DNA of 7,260 nucleotides from Actinomycetota bacterium (GCA_003170995.1 PMXT01000169.1:1-7260), one strand, 5' to 3'. Shown: positions 1-6,399, counted from the first letter of the stretch. Translations and numbers: made by a program. The notes: a model not told the origin generated them from the sequence alone.

Positions 1-411
1 CTCGTAGCCCTGGAGCTCGCGATCGTGCTACCGGCGAAAGGAGTCAGCTTCGCGATTCAAGGCGGGCCCGCCGCCAGATACCTCGGCTGGACGCTGATCG
101 CCGCGGCTCTCTGGGGTGCATTCGGGAGCGGTCTAGGGATCATCATCCGGAATCAGATCGGCGCCGTCGTAACTTGCTTCGTCTGGCTGATCGTCGTCGA
201 GAACCTGATCATCGCAATCCTGCGCACGCATGCGATCGACTCGCACGCCGGGCGGTTCCTCCCAGACCATGCCACGGGAGCGGTTCTACACACCGGCGCG
301 CGTACTCCGGACATGCTCGGTCACCTCGGCGGGGCGGTCACCCTCGGCGGTTGGGTGGCATTTGCCACGGTCGCCGCGCTGGTGCTGCTCGGTCGCCGCG
401 ACGTGAGCTAG
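1..411 (+). CDS. ABC-2 type transporter permease, C-terminal part (5' end outside window)
   Basis: The frame is open from base 1 to the TAG at 409-411 (136 codons), so the gene continues upstream. A GTG at 25 is not needed as a start, since coding-like sequence precedes it. Three hydrophobic segments are visible, at about residues 28-48, 53-74 and 110-131. The stretch GLGIIIRNQIGAVVTCFVWL, followed by a V-E-N-L-I run and later FLPDHATGAV, matches the pattern of actinobacterial ABC-2 permeases (typically G-x-G-x-x-I-R-N-Q-x-G-A, then W-x-x-x-V-E). The basic ending GRRDVS is also common in them. Such proteins form the membrane channel of an exporter and pair with an ATPase usually encoded just upstream, here out of view. 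The substrate cannot be told from this fragment. The family call is fairly sure; the length and partner are unknown. Confidence 0.82.
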   Translation, partial: LVALELAIVLPAKGVSFAIQGGPAARYLGWTLIAAALWGAFGSGLGIIIRNQIGAVVTCFVWLIVVENLIIAILRTHAIDSHAGRFLPDHATGAVLHTGARTPDMLGHLGGAVTLGGWVAFATVAALVLLGRRDVS

Positions 412-1769
412 GTCTTGTTCCCGATTCTCCCGTTGGCATCGACGGCGATGACCGGCGTCCTTCTGGTCAGCAGCACGGCCGAGCTCGCGAAGCCGACCAG
501 CAAAGCGATCGCGGCTATATAGCCCCCTAATTGCAACTCGACGCTGGTCTTCCCGGCGATGCCCGCGGCGAAGAAGGCGAGCGCGATCGCCCAGATGGCG
601 AAGGCACAGATCATCTTCTGCAGATACCACTTCTGCCCGTAGACCAGCTTCACGCCGAGCTTCGCCTTCAGCTCTTGCGCGAACGCCTGGCTCACCTTGC
701 GGTTGCGGAACCAACCCTTGGGCAGCAACCTCGTGGGTGCGAGCAGGCCGCAGATGGCCGCCACGGCGACGATCTGCCAGGCGATCCGAAGCGTCTGGCC
801 GCTTCCGAATGTCGCCACAGCGAAGCGCGCGAGGGTTTTTGAGCCCACATCGCTGGTTCCACGCAAACTCTGATGCCAGTAGAACTCGAGTAGCCAGACC
901 AGGATCACGGCAATCGCCGCGAGCTCGTAGAGCGGGTGAGCGATGCGATGTGCGAGCGAGGGAACGATGCCCAGACGCTCACCGGAGAGCGGCGACAATA
1001 TCGCCTCCTTCGCCGGTTCGGTACGAAGATCGACATGCATTGGCGCCGCCGGGGAGGCGGATCTCTCGGCTTGCTCCGGCTTTACTGGGAGGACAGGTGC
1101 GTCGGGGGTGATGACCGGCGGAGTCGTGGCCTGCGGGCCGGGCGGCGGAGCCACTGGCGGGCCGGACGGTGGAATCGAAGGAGTAAACGCGCTGGAGCTC
1201 GGACGCCTGCCGAAAGCGGCCAGCCGCTCGGCGATATCGCTTGGGCTCGGCTCTGCGAGCTGCGGTGATTGCGCTTCCTCTTCGGGCGCCTCATCCGTGG
1301 CGACGGGCTCTTCCGCCACGGGGGTCGGCTCGTCCACGGGGGCGAGCTTCGCCCAGGGAACGCCCACCGGAGGTCCAGGCGGCGGCGAGGGAGCAGGATC
1401 GAGATCGGGCTCCGGCTCGGCCAAAGCGACAGGCAACGGGGCTGGCGTCTCCTGCACCTCATCCTCAGCGCTGTCGGGCTCCTCAACCGGCACTATCGCC
1501 ACCGCGGTTGCGGGCACCGGCGTAGAACCTCTCTCCCCGGAGCCAACCGTTGGTCCGGCAGTCTCCGGGCTTTCCAAGTGCACGTCGAGCAGGCGGGAGT
1601 TGCAGATGACACACACTCCCAGCTCGCTGGTGGCGACGACCTTGTGACAGTTCACGCAGTACCCGACCCGCACAAGCGAGAAGGTTGTTCCGCAGTAGCG
1701 GCAAACTTTGGCCTCGAGCTTGATCTCCTCGGCGCACTCCGGGCAGGTTTTCATGCCTGGTTCCGACAC
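408..1769 (-). CDS. Double zinc-ribbon membrane protein with Pro/Ala/Glu-rich linker and four membrane segments
   Basis: A 453-residue protein of unknown function. Residues 1-60 hold two zinc-ribbon knuckle pairs: C9-x2-C12-x10-C23-x2-C26 (CPECAEEIKLEAKVCRYCG, like the UPF0547-type ribbon) and C38-x2-C41-x11-C53-x2-C56. About residues 68-255 are a low-complexity Pro/Ala/Glu/Ser linker, probably disordered. Four hydrophobic segments follow, at about 280-299, 328-345, 386-405 and 414-435, then a short tail ending in NGRIGNKT. There is no signal peptide, so the ribbons are probably cytoplasmic. The frame stays open to 1877, but I place the start at the GTG at 1769: a GAGGGGG ribosome site lies 7 bases upstream, and the residues before it are uncharacteristic. 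An ATG at 1754, three residues before C9, is the alternative. It converges on the permease and follows gcvPB by 137 bp with its own candidate promoter. A sensor or scaffold role is possible but unproven. Confidence 0.8.
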   Translation of the reverse strand: MSEPGMKTCPECAEEIKLEAKVCRYCGTTFSLVRVGYCVNCHKVVATSELGVCVICNSRLLDVHLESPETAGPTVGSGERGSTPVPATAVAIVPVEEPDSAEDEVQETPAPLPVALAEPEPDLDPAPSPPPGPPVGVPWAKLAPVDEPTPVAEEPVATDEAPEEEAQSPQLAEPSPSDIAERLAAFGRRPSSSAFTPSIPPSGPPVAPPPGPQATTPPVITPDAPVLPVKPEQAERSASPAAPMHVDLRTEPAKEAILSPLSGERLGIVPSLAHRIAHPLYELAAIAVILVWLLEFYWHQSLRGTSDVGSKTLARFAVATFGSGQTLRIAWQIVAVAAICGLLAPTRLLPKGWFRNRKVSQAFAQELKAKLGVKLVYGQKWYLQKMICAFAIWAIALAFFAAGIAGKTSVELQLGGYIAAIALLVGFASSAVLLTRRTPVIAVDANGRIGNKT

Positions 1770-1776
1770 GGCGACA

Positions 1777-1784
1777 CCCCCTCT
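1777..1784 (-). promoter_or_regulatory. Ribosome binding site deciding the GTG start of the zinc-ribbon gene
   Basis: On the minus strand AGAGGGGG lies 7 bases before the GTG whose first base is 1769. No comparable site precedes the more upstream in-frame start at 1877. This favours the 453-residue product over a 489-residue one. Confidence 0.55.
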
Positions 1785-1805
1785 TCCGATTGCTCCGGTA
1801 GGCCG

Positions 1806-1834
1806 AGTATCGTCGCTCAGGCGGCCAGACTCAA
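1806..1834 (-). promoter_or_regulatory. Candidate promoter for the zinc-ribbon membrane protein
   Basis: On the minus strand TTGAGT (1834-1829) is followed after exactly 17 bases by GATACT (1811-1806). Each box matches four of six bases of the housekeeping sigma consensus, including the important A2 and T6 of the -10 box. It would start RNA near 1799, about 30 bases before the GTG at 1769. It sits in the 137-bp gap after gcvPB, where no terminator-like hairpin with a T-tract is visible, so read-through from the gcv operon is also possible. The call rests on motif match alone. Confidence 0.35.
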
Positions 1835-1906
1835 GTGGGCTTGCTCGATCGCTGCGGGCGTTCCTGTTTCCAACCACGGCACGGCTCCGCCAACCAGTCG
1901 TGCAGA

Positions 1907-3385
1907 CTAGCCGGGTTCGGGCGCGCTCTCGCCGAACTCGTAGCGGACTATCGCTCGCTTGACCGCGGCCGCTTCGTCCAGGCGCTCGACCGGGCGGTCG
2001 TGCGGGGCTTCATGCAGTAGCTCCGGCGATTCGGCCGCCTCGGTGGCTATCTGGCGCATTGCGTCGATGAAAGAGTCGAGAGTCTCCAGCGACTCGGTCT
2101 CGGTCGGCTCGATCATCAGCGCCTCGGGCACCACCAGCGGGAAATAGATCGTGGGCGGGTGGATGCCGTAGTCCATCAGCCGCTTGGCTACGTCAAGCGC
2201 CGAGATCCCGTGCTCGCGCTTGAGCTGGGCGGCCGAGAGTACGAACTCGTGCTTACAGAGGCGGTCGTAGCGAAGCTCGTAGACGTCCTTCAGCCGCGCC
2301 AGCAGGTAGTTGGCGTTGAGGACGGCCGCCTCCGACATCTCGCGTAGCGCCGGACCGTAGACGCGGATAAAGGCGTAGGCCTTGACGAAGACGCCGAAGG
2401 GACCGAAAAAGCCGCGTACCCGGCCGATCGACTTCGGCCAGTCACAGTCGAGCGCAAAGCCACCGTCCTTGCCGCGCACGATCCGTGGCACGGGCAGGAA
2501 GGGCTCGAGTGCCCTTCGTACCGCGACCGGGCCGGCACCCGGGCCGCCGCCGCCGTGTGGGGTCGAGAAGGTCTTGTGCAGGTTGAAGTGGACGACGTCG
2601 AAGCCCATGTCGCCGGGGCGCGAGATGCCGCAGACGGCGTTCAGATTAGCGCCGTCGTAGTAGAGAAGCGCCCCGGCCTCGTGGAAGAGGCGCGCCACTT
2701 CGACGATGCCCTCCTCGAACAGGCCGAGCGTCGAAGGGTTGGTCAACATCAGCGCGGCGGTGTCGGGGCCAACCACGCGGCGTAGATCCTCGAGATCGAG
2801 GTTGCCGCGCGCATCGGTCTTCACCGGCTGTAGCTCGAATCCCGACATCGTGACGCTGGCCGGGTTGGTGCCGTGCGCCGTATCGGGCACAACGACCTTC
2901 CGTCGCTGCTCGAGCTCACCGCGGTCCTGGAAGTAAGCGCGCACCAGCATCAGCCCGGTCAGCTCGCCCTGCGAGCCGGCCGCCGGCTGCAGCGAGACGG
3001 TATCCAGCCCCGAGATCTCCGCCAGCGCTTCCTGCAGCAGGAAGCAGAGCTCGAGCGCACCCTGCGCGTCCTCGGGAAGCTGATGCGGGTGCAGGTCGGC
3101 GAAGCCGGGTAGGGCGGCCAGGCGTTCATTCAGGCGCGGGTTGTACTTCATCGTGCAAGAGCCAAGCGGATAGAAGCCGGAGTCGACGCCGAAGTTGCGC
3201 TCGGCGAGCGCCGAGAAGTGACGGGCCAGATCGGGCTCGGCCAGCTCGGGCAGGCGTGGCGCCTCGGCCCGCGCCAGATCGGTCGGAACCGTCGCCTTCG
3301 GCAACTCGTAGTGAGGCAGCGAGCAGGCGCAGCGACCGGGCCTCGACCGCTCGAAAATCAGCGGTTCCTCGCGCCAGTCGCTCAC
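1907..3385 (-). CDS. gcvPB: Glycine dehydrogenase (decarboxylating) subunit 2, P-protein C-terminal half
   Basis: This 492-residue subunit carries the PLP site of the heterotetrameric P-protein. The P-protein decarboxylates glycine and passes the aminomethyl group to the lipoyl arm of GcvH. Visible marks are YPLGSCTMKYNPR (72-84), SLQPAAGSQGELTG (131-144), HGTNPAS (180-186), NPSTLG (216-221), YYDGANLNA (242-250) and FNLHKTFSTPHGGGGPG (267-283). In the last, Lys271 is the expected Schiff-base lysine, preceded by His270. The frame extends to 3523, but the GTG at 3385 has a GGAGG site 7 bases upstream and gives the normal family length. The extra 46 residues (a Pro/Arg-rich run) look like translated spacer. 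It is the last gene of the gcv operon, 187 bp after gcvPA, an unusually wide gap for two subunits of one enzyme. All key motifs are intact. Confidence 0.96.
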   Translation of the reverse strand: MSDWREEPLIFERSRPGRCACSLPHYELPKATVPTDLARAEAPRLPELAEPDLARHFSALAERNFGVDSGFYPLGSCTMKYNPRLNERLAALPGFADLHPHQLPEDAQGALELCFLLQEALAEISGLDTVSLQPAAGSQGELTGLMLVRAYFQDRGELEQRRKVVVPDTAHGTNPASVTMSGFELQPVKTDARGNLDLEDLRRVVGPDTAALMLTNPSTLGLFEEGIVEVARLFHEAGALLYYDGANLNAVCGISRPGDMGFDVVHFNLHKTFSTPHGGGGPGAGPVAVRRALEPFLPVPRIVRGKDGGFALDCDWPKSIGRVRGFFGPFGVFVKAYAFIRVYGPALREMSEAAVLNANYLLARLKDVYELRYDRLCKHEFVLSAAQLKREHGISALDVAKRLMDYGIHPPTIYFPLVVPEALMIEPTETESLETLDSFIDAMRQIATEAAESPELLHEAPHDRPVERLDEAAAVKRAIVRYEFGESAPEPG

Positions 3386-3392
3386 GGACCGA

Positions 3393-3397
3393 CCTCC
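3393..3397 (-). promoter_or_regulatory. gcvPB ribosome binding site
   Basis: GGAGG on the minus strand, 7 bases before the GTG at 3385. It is the strongest Shine-Dalgarno match in the operon and fixes the gcvPB start. The surrounding ACCGGAGGT (3400-3392) is complementary, apart from one bulged base, to ACCTCCCGGT at 3440-3431 in the upstream hairpin, so it may be masked in some RNA folds. Confidence 0.7.
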
Positions 3398-3404
3398 GGT
3401 CTTT

Positions 3405-3428
3405 GGGCGAGGGGAAGGGGCAAGGGGG
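3405..3428 (+). other. G-quadruplex-type motif
   Basis: Four runs of G on the plus strand, of 3, 4, 4 and 5 bases (3405-3407, 3411-3414, 3417-3420, 3424-3428), are separated by loops CGA, AA and CAA. This satisfies the usual G3+N1-7 pattern. It lies in the strand that is template for gcvPB, upstream of the gcvPB ribosome site. Because the gcv RNA is C-rich here, any quadruplex would form in DNA and not in that mRNA. Confidence 0.6.
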
Positions 3429-3445
3429 AAACCGGGAGGTTTCCC
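3426..3445 (-). repeat. Perfect 8-bp inverted repeat (hairpin) upstream of gcvPB
   Basis: GGGAAACC and GGTTTCCC are separated by 4 bases and fold as a perfect 8-bp stem. On the minus-strand RNA the stem is followed by C-rich sequence and not a U-tract. On the plus strand it is followed by AAAAC. It therefore does not look like an intrinsic terminator for either strand. It may stabilise the gcvPB part of the message or take part in the alternative pairing with the gcvPB ribosome site. Confidence 0.6.
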
Positions 3446-3572
3446 AAAACTCGATCCTCGGCCAACGCGGCGACATGTGCGGCGCGTGGGCTGAGGCGTG
3501 CACTCGAGAAGAAGGGAGCACACGAGGGAAACATGGTTGCTCTCGTGGGAGTGAGCCGTAGGCGAGCGACGC

Positions 3573-4907
3573 TCACGCGAGCACCTCCCCCAGTACCTCG
3601 GCCAGCCGCTCGATATCCGCGGGCGAGCGCTTCTCGGTCACGGCGACGAGCAGAACGTCCTCCATTCCCGGGTAGTCGCGCCCAAGCGGATAGCCCGGGT
3701 TGACGCCTTTCTTCTTCGCCTCTCGCACTACCTCTTCGGCCGAGCGGCCGAGGTGGACGGCGAGCTCCTTGAAGGATGGCGCCGCAAAGGCGAGCGGCAG
3801 ATCGAGCTCTTTCTTCAGCAGCTCGACGAGGCCCGTGCAGGTCTCCCCTAGCTTGCACAGCCCATTCGAGCCGAGCCAGGAGAGGTAGACGAGCCCGGCC
3901 AGCGCGCAGAGCGACTGGTTGGTGGTGATGTTCGAGGTCGCTTTCTCGCGCCTGATGTGCTGCTCGCGCGTCTGGAAGGTGAGGACGAAGCCGCGCCGGC
4001 CTCTCCTGTCGGTCGTCTCGCCGACGATACGGCCGGGCATGCGCCGGATCAGATCCTTCTTCGCCGCCAGAAAACCGAAGTGCGGGCCGCCGAAGGAGAG
4101 GCGGTTACCGGCCGCCTGCCCCTCGCCGATCGCGATCTGGCAGCCGTAGTTGCCCGGCGCCTCGAGCACCCCGAGCGAGAGCGGGTCGACGTGGGCGACC
4201 GCCAGCGCGCCCGCCCCGGTGGCCGCCCGGGCGAGATCGGGCGCCTGCTCCAGACAGCCGAAGAAGTTCGGCTGCTGGAAGATCGCGGCGGCCGCGCCCT
4301 GCGACGCGGCCAGGAAAGCTGCGGGGTCGATCACGCCACCCGAGTGCGGTACTTCGACAACCTCCAGCCCGAACCCCGGCGCATAGGTTTTCACGACCTG
4401 CCTGACCTGTGGGTTGACCGTCTCGGCGATGGCGATCTTCCCGCGACCGGTCGCGTGGGCGGCCATGAAGCAGGCGTCGGCGGCAACCGTGGCGCCGTCG
4501 TAGCCTGAGGCGTTTGCAACCTCCATCCCGGTCAGCTCGCAGATGACGGTCTGGTACTCGAAGATGGCCTGCAGCACTCCCTGGCTCAGCTCCGGCTGGT
4601 AGGGCGTGTAGGCGGTCAGGAACTCCGGCCGAGAGATGACGGCCTCGACGATCGCCGGCACGTAGTGGTCGTAGACCCCGGCACCGAGAAAGGAGAGCTC
4701 GCGCCCGACATGGACGTTGCGCTCGGCCAGCGCCGTCAGCTCGCGCTCGATCTCCACCTCCGACGCGGCCGGTGCCAGCGCGAGCTCGCGCTCGAGTCGC
4801 AGCTGCTCGGGGATGTCCGCGAAGAGCTCCTCCAGCGAGGAGACTCCGATCGCGCGCAGCATCGCCTCCCTGTCGGCGTCGGTCAGCGCCAGGTAGCCGG
4901 TTCCCAC
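3573..4907 (-). CDS. gcvPA: Glycine dehydrogenase (decarboxylating) subunit 1, P-protein N-terminal half
   Basis: A 444-residue subunit of the two-subunit P-protein, at the usual GcvPA length. It pairs with GcvPB to form the PLP-dependent glycine decarboxylase. Family marks are the LTDADREAMLRAIGVSSLEE opening (8-27), FLGAGVYDHYVP (73-84), YTPYQPELSQG (100-110), EYQT (117-120), ANASGYDGATVAADA (131-145), SFGGPHFGF (271-279) and REQHIRREKATSNITTNQ (314-331). The start is the GTG at 4907, with GAGGAG (4922-4917) 9 bases upstream inside the last codons of gcvH. It follows the gcvH stop by 6 bp, so the two are almost certainly cotranscribed and probably translationally coupled. No frameshift or lost motif is seen. 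The C-terminus ends in LAEVLGEVLA, just before the long spacer to gcvPB. Confidence 0.96.
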   Translation of the reverse strand: MGTGYLALTDADREAMLRAIGVSSLEELFADIPEQLRLERELALAPAASEVEIERELTALAERNVHVGRELSFLGAGVYDHYVPAIVEAVISRPEFLTAYTPYQPELSQGVLQAIFEYQTVICELTGMEVANASGYDGATVAADACFMAAHATGRGKIAIAETVNPQVRQVVKTYAPGFGLEVVEVPHSGGVIDPAAFLAASQGAAAAIFQQPNFFGCLEQAPDLARAATGAGALAVAHVDPLSLGVLEAPGNYGCQIAIGEGQAAGNRLSFGGPHFGFLAAKKDLIRRMPGRIVGETTDRRGRRGFVLTFQTREQHIRREKATSNITTNQSLCALAGLVYLSWLGSNGLCKLGETCTGLVELLKKELDLPLAFAAPSFKELAVHLGRSAEEVVREAKKKGVNPGYPLGRDYPGMEDVLLVAVTEKRSPADIERLAEVLGEVLA

Positions 4908-4913
4908 GTCTTG

Positions 4914-5309
4914 CTACTCCTCGACCAGAAGCTGCTTGTAGGCCTCAACGTCGAGCAGAGCCTCGGCCTCGCCGGGATCGGAGAGCTGGACGCGAACGAG
5001 CCAGCCCTCACCGTAGGGATCGGCGTTGATGCTCTCGGGCTCGGATTGCACCTTCTCGTTGAACGCAATGACCTTGCCCGAGAGCGGGGCGACCAGATCC
5101 GAGACGGCCTTGACCGACTCGACCTCGCCGTAGACGCCGTCCTTGGCGACGGTCGATCCCACGACGGGCGGCTGGAAGAAGACGAGCTCGCCGAGCATGT
5201 CCTGTGCCTTCCAGGTGATCCCGAACACGGCCTCGCCGCCCTCGATGCGAGCCCAGTCGTGCTCGCGGTGGTACTTCAGATTGACCGGATAGCTCTCAGT
5301 AGCGGCCAC
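4914..5309 (-). CDS. gcvH: Glycine cleavage system H protein (lipoyl carrier)
   Basis: A 131-residue carrier that moves the aminomethyl group from the P-protein to GcvT on a lipoyl arm. The lipoylation loop GEVESVKAVSDLVAPLSG (61-78) is intact, with Lys67 as the modified lysine. The YPVNLKYHREHDW opening and the DPYGEGWLVRV segment near the C-terminus are standard for GcvH. The middle reads GITWKAQDMLGELVFFQPP, where the more common form is GITDYAQ...VELP, a variant I associate with some deep actinobacteria. The start is the GTG at 5309, since an in-frame TGA lies two codons upstream. It overlaps the 3' end of gcvT by 14 bp. The best ribosome site, AAGGAG (5327-5322), is 12 bases away, rather far, so coupling to gcvT translation is likely. 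Confidence 0.96.
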   Translation of the reverse strand: MAATESYPVNLKYHREHDWARIEGGEAVFGITWKAQDMLGELVFFQPPVVGSTVAKDGVYGEVESVKAVSDLVAPLSGKVIAFNEKVQSEPESINADPYGEGWLVRVQLSDPGEAEALLDVEAYKQLLVEE

Positions 5310-6390
5310 GTCTCAACCACTCTCCTTGTGTGTCTGTGTAGTTTCTGGAACTCGTGTAGATCGGCTTCGGCACGACCTTCGCCCAAAGCGGCCGGCCGCG
5401 CACGTCAATCGTTAGCATCGACCACGGCTCGATCTTCCTCGCCGGTGCGTACCCCATGCCGATGCCCATATCGAGCATCGGCGAGTGAGTGCCCGAGGTG
5501 ACTTTGCAATCCGGGACGATCGGCATGCCCTGGCGCGGAATACCGGGATGGTCCATGACGAAAGCGACCAGGCGCAAGGCCGGTCCTTCGGCGGAGATTG
5601 CGCGCAACCGATCGACGCCCGTGAACTCCTTGGCGAGCGCACAGGCCCAGCCCAGGCCGGCCGAGATCGGATCGGTCTCGGGTGTGATGTCTTGACCGTG
5701 CAGTGGCAGGCAGGCCTCGAGCCTGAGCGTGTCCCGGGCGCCGAGGCCGCAGGGCACGACACCGGCGGCGAGAATCCCGTCCCAGAGCTTGCCGGCGTTC
5801 TCCGCGGCGCAGATCAGCTCGCAACCGGCCTCGCCCGTGTAGCCGGTGCGGGCGCAGGTGCAAGACACGCCGAAGAGCTCGACTTCAGCGAACGTGAAGG
5901 TAGGCGCCGGCTCGAGCCCCAGGCGCGCGAGCGCTCCCGGGCCCTGAACGGCGATCAGCGCGTGATCATCGGAGACGTCGCGCAAGCTGGCGCCCGTCGG
6001 CAGGCGTTCGCTCAGCCAGCGCACGTCGCTCTCGCGGTTGGACGCGTTCACGATCACCAGGTAGCTCTCTGCGCCGCGGCGATAGACGATCAGATCGTCG
6101 ACAATGCCGCCCTGCTCGTTGGTCATCAACTCGTACTGAGCGTGGCCGGGACGAATCCGGTCGAGGTCGTTCGAGAGCAGGCGTTGTAGCCCTTCGTGAG
6201 CCCCCGGCCCGTCGACCTCGAGCAATCCCATGTGCGAAGCGTCGAAGGCACCACTGTCGCTGCGCACCGCCTTGTGCTCGGAGATCAGGCCATCGTAGAA
6301 AACCGGCATCTCGTAACCGGCAAACGGGACCATGCGAGCGCCGAGAGCGAGATGGCGATCGAATAGCGGCGTTCGCTTCAACTCGGGCAT
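5296..6390 (-). CDS. gcvT: Glycine cleavage system aminomethyltransferase (T protein)
   Basis: A 364-residue tetrahydrofolate-dependent aminomethyltransferase. It releases ammonia from the aminomethyl-lipoyl H protein and makes 5,10-methylene-tetrahydrofolate. Marks are the ELKRTPLFDRHLALGARMVP opening (3-22), FDASHMGLLEVDG (49-61), GGIVDDLIVYR (94-104, containing the catalytic-type Asp98/Asp99), NASNRESD (115-122), ARTGYTGEAGCEL (180-192), LGARDTLRLEACLPLHGQD (216-234) and VTSGTHSPMLDMGIGMGY (297-314). The ATG at 6390 is supported by the family's standard N-terminus, although no Shine-Dalgarno is visible within 15 bases. After the usual end near PKPIYTS, a 17-residue tail (SRNYTDTQGEWLRRGRY) runs into gcvH. 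It is the first gene of the operon and is divergent from the RHS fragment. Confidence 0.96.
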   Translation of the reverse strand: MPELKRTPLFDRHLALGARMVPFAGYEMPVFYDGLISEHKAVRSDSGAFDASHMGLLEVDGPGAHEGLQRLLSNDLDRIRPGHAQYELMTNEQGGIVDDLIVYRRGAESYLVIVNASNRESDVRWLSERLPTGASLRDVSDDHALIAVQGPGALARLGLEPAPTFTFAEVELFGVSCTCARTGYTGEAGCELICAAENAGKLWDGILAAGVVPCGLGARDTLRLEACLPLHGQDITPETDPISAGLGWACALAKEFTGVDRLRAISAEGPALRLVAFVMDHPGIPRQGMPIVPDCKVTSGTHSPMLDMGIGMGYAPARKIEPWSMLTIDVRGRPLWAKVVPKPIYTSSRNYTDTQGEWLRRGRY

Positions 6391-6399
6391 GCTTCGCCG

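Larger units (their letters stand above)
3386..3572 (-). other. 187-bp gcvPA-gcvPB intercistronic spacer, structured and possibly a dispersed repeat
   Basis: I find no credible gene here: the open frames crossing it are shadows of, or upstream run-ons of, gcvPB. From the gcvPA side it holds a short arm pair CACGAG/CTCGTG separated by 15 bases (minus strand), then non-repetitive sequence. Next come a perfect 8-bp hairpin (3426-3445), a strongly pyrimidine-rich minus-strand tract, and the gcvPB ribosome site. Its base make-up (C/T-rich on the minus strand) differs from the flanking genes. A spacer of this size inside an otherwise overlapping operon suggests an inserted small repeat or an RNA element, but no second copy exists in the window to prove a repeat. 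Confidence 0.4.
1907..6390 (-). other. Glycine cleavage operon gcvT-gcvH-gcvPA-gcvPB
   Basis: Four same-strand genes for the T, H and both P components lie in order, with junctions of -14, +6 and +187 bp. Together they make the glycine-specific part of the glycine cleavage complex, feeding one-carbon units into folate metabolism. The L protein (lpd) and serine hydroxymethyltransferase (glyA) are not present here. No internal promoter is evident, though the gcvPA-gcvPB spacer could hide one. Confidence 0.85.

Noticed and set aside
1770..1906. Terminator after gcvPB
   Set aside because: No stem of useful length followed by a T-run was found on the minus strand, only short imperfect GC pairings.
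943..1910. Long plus-strand open frames opposite the zinc-ribbon gene
   Set aside because: They are antisense shadows of the Pro/Ala/Glu-rich linker: Gly/Ser/Arg-rich with no domain or ribosome site. The minus-strand frame has clear cysteine knuckles and membrane segments.
3426..3445. Intrinsic transcription terminator between gcvPA and gcvPB
   Set aside because: The stem is perfect, but it is followed by C-rich sequence on the transcribed strand, with no U-tract.
3386..3523. N-terminal extension of gcvPB to a start at 3523
   Set aside because: The 46 added residues are Pro/Arg-rich spacer translation. The GTG at 3385 has a perfect GGAGG at 7 bases and gives the normal family length.
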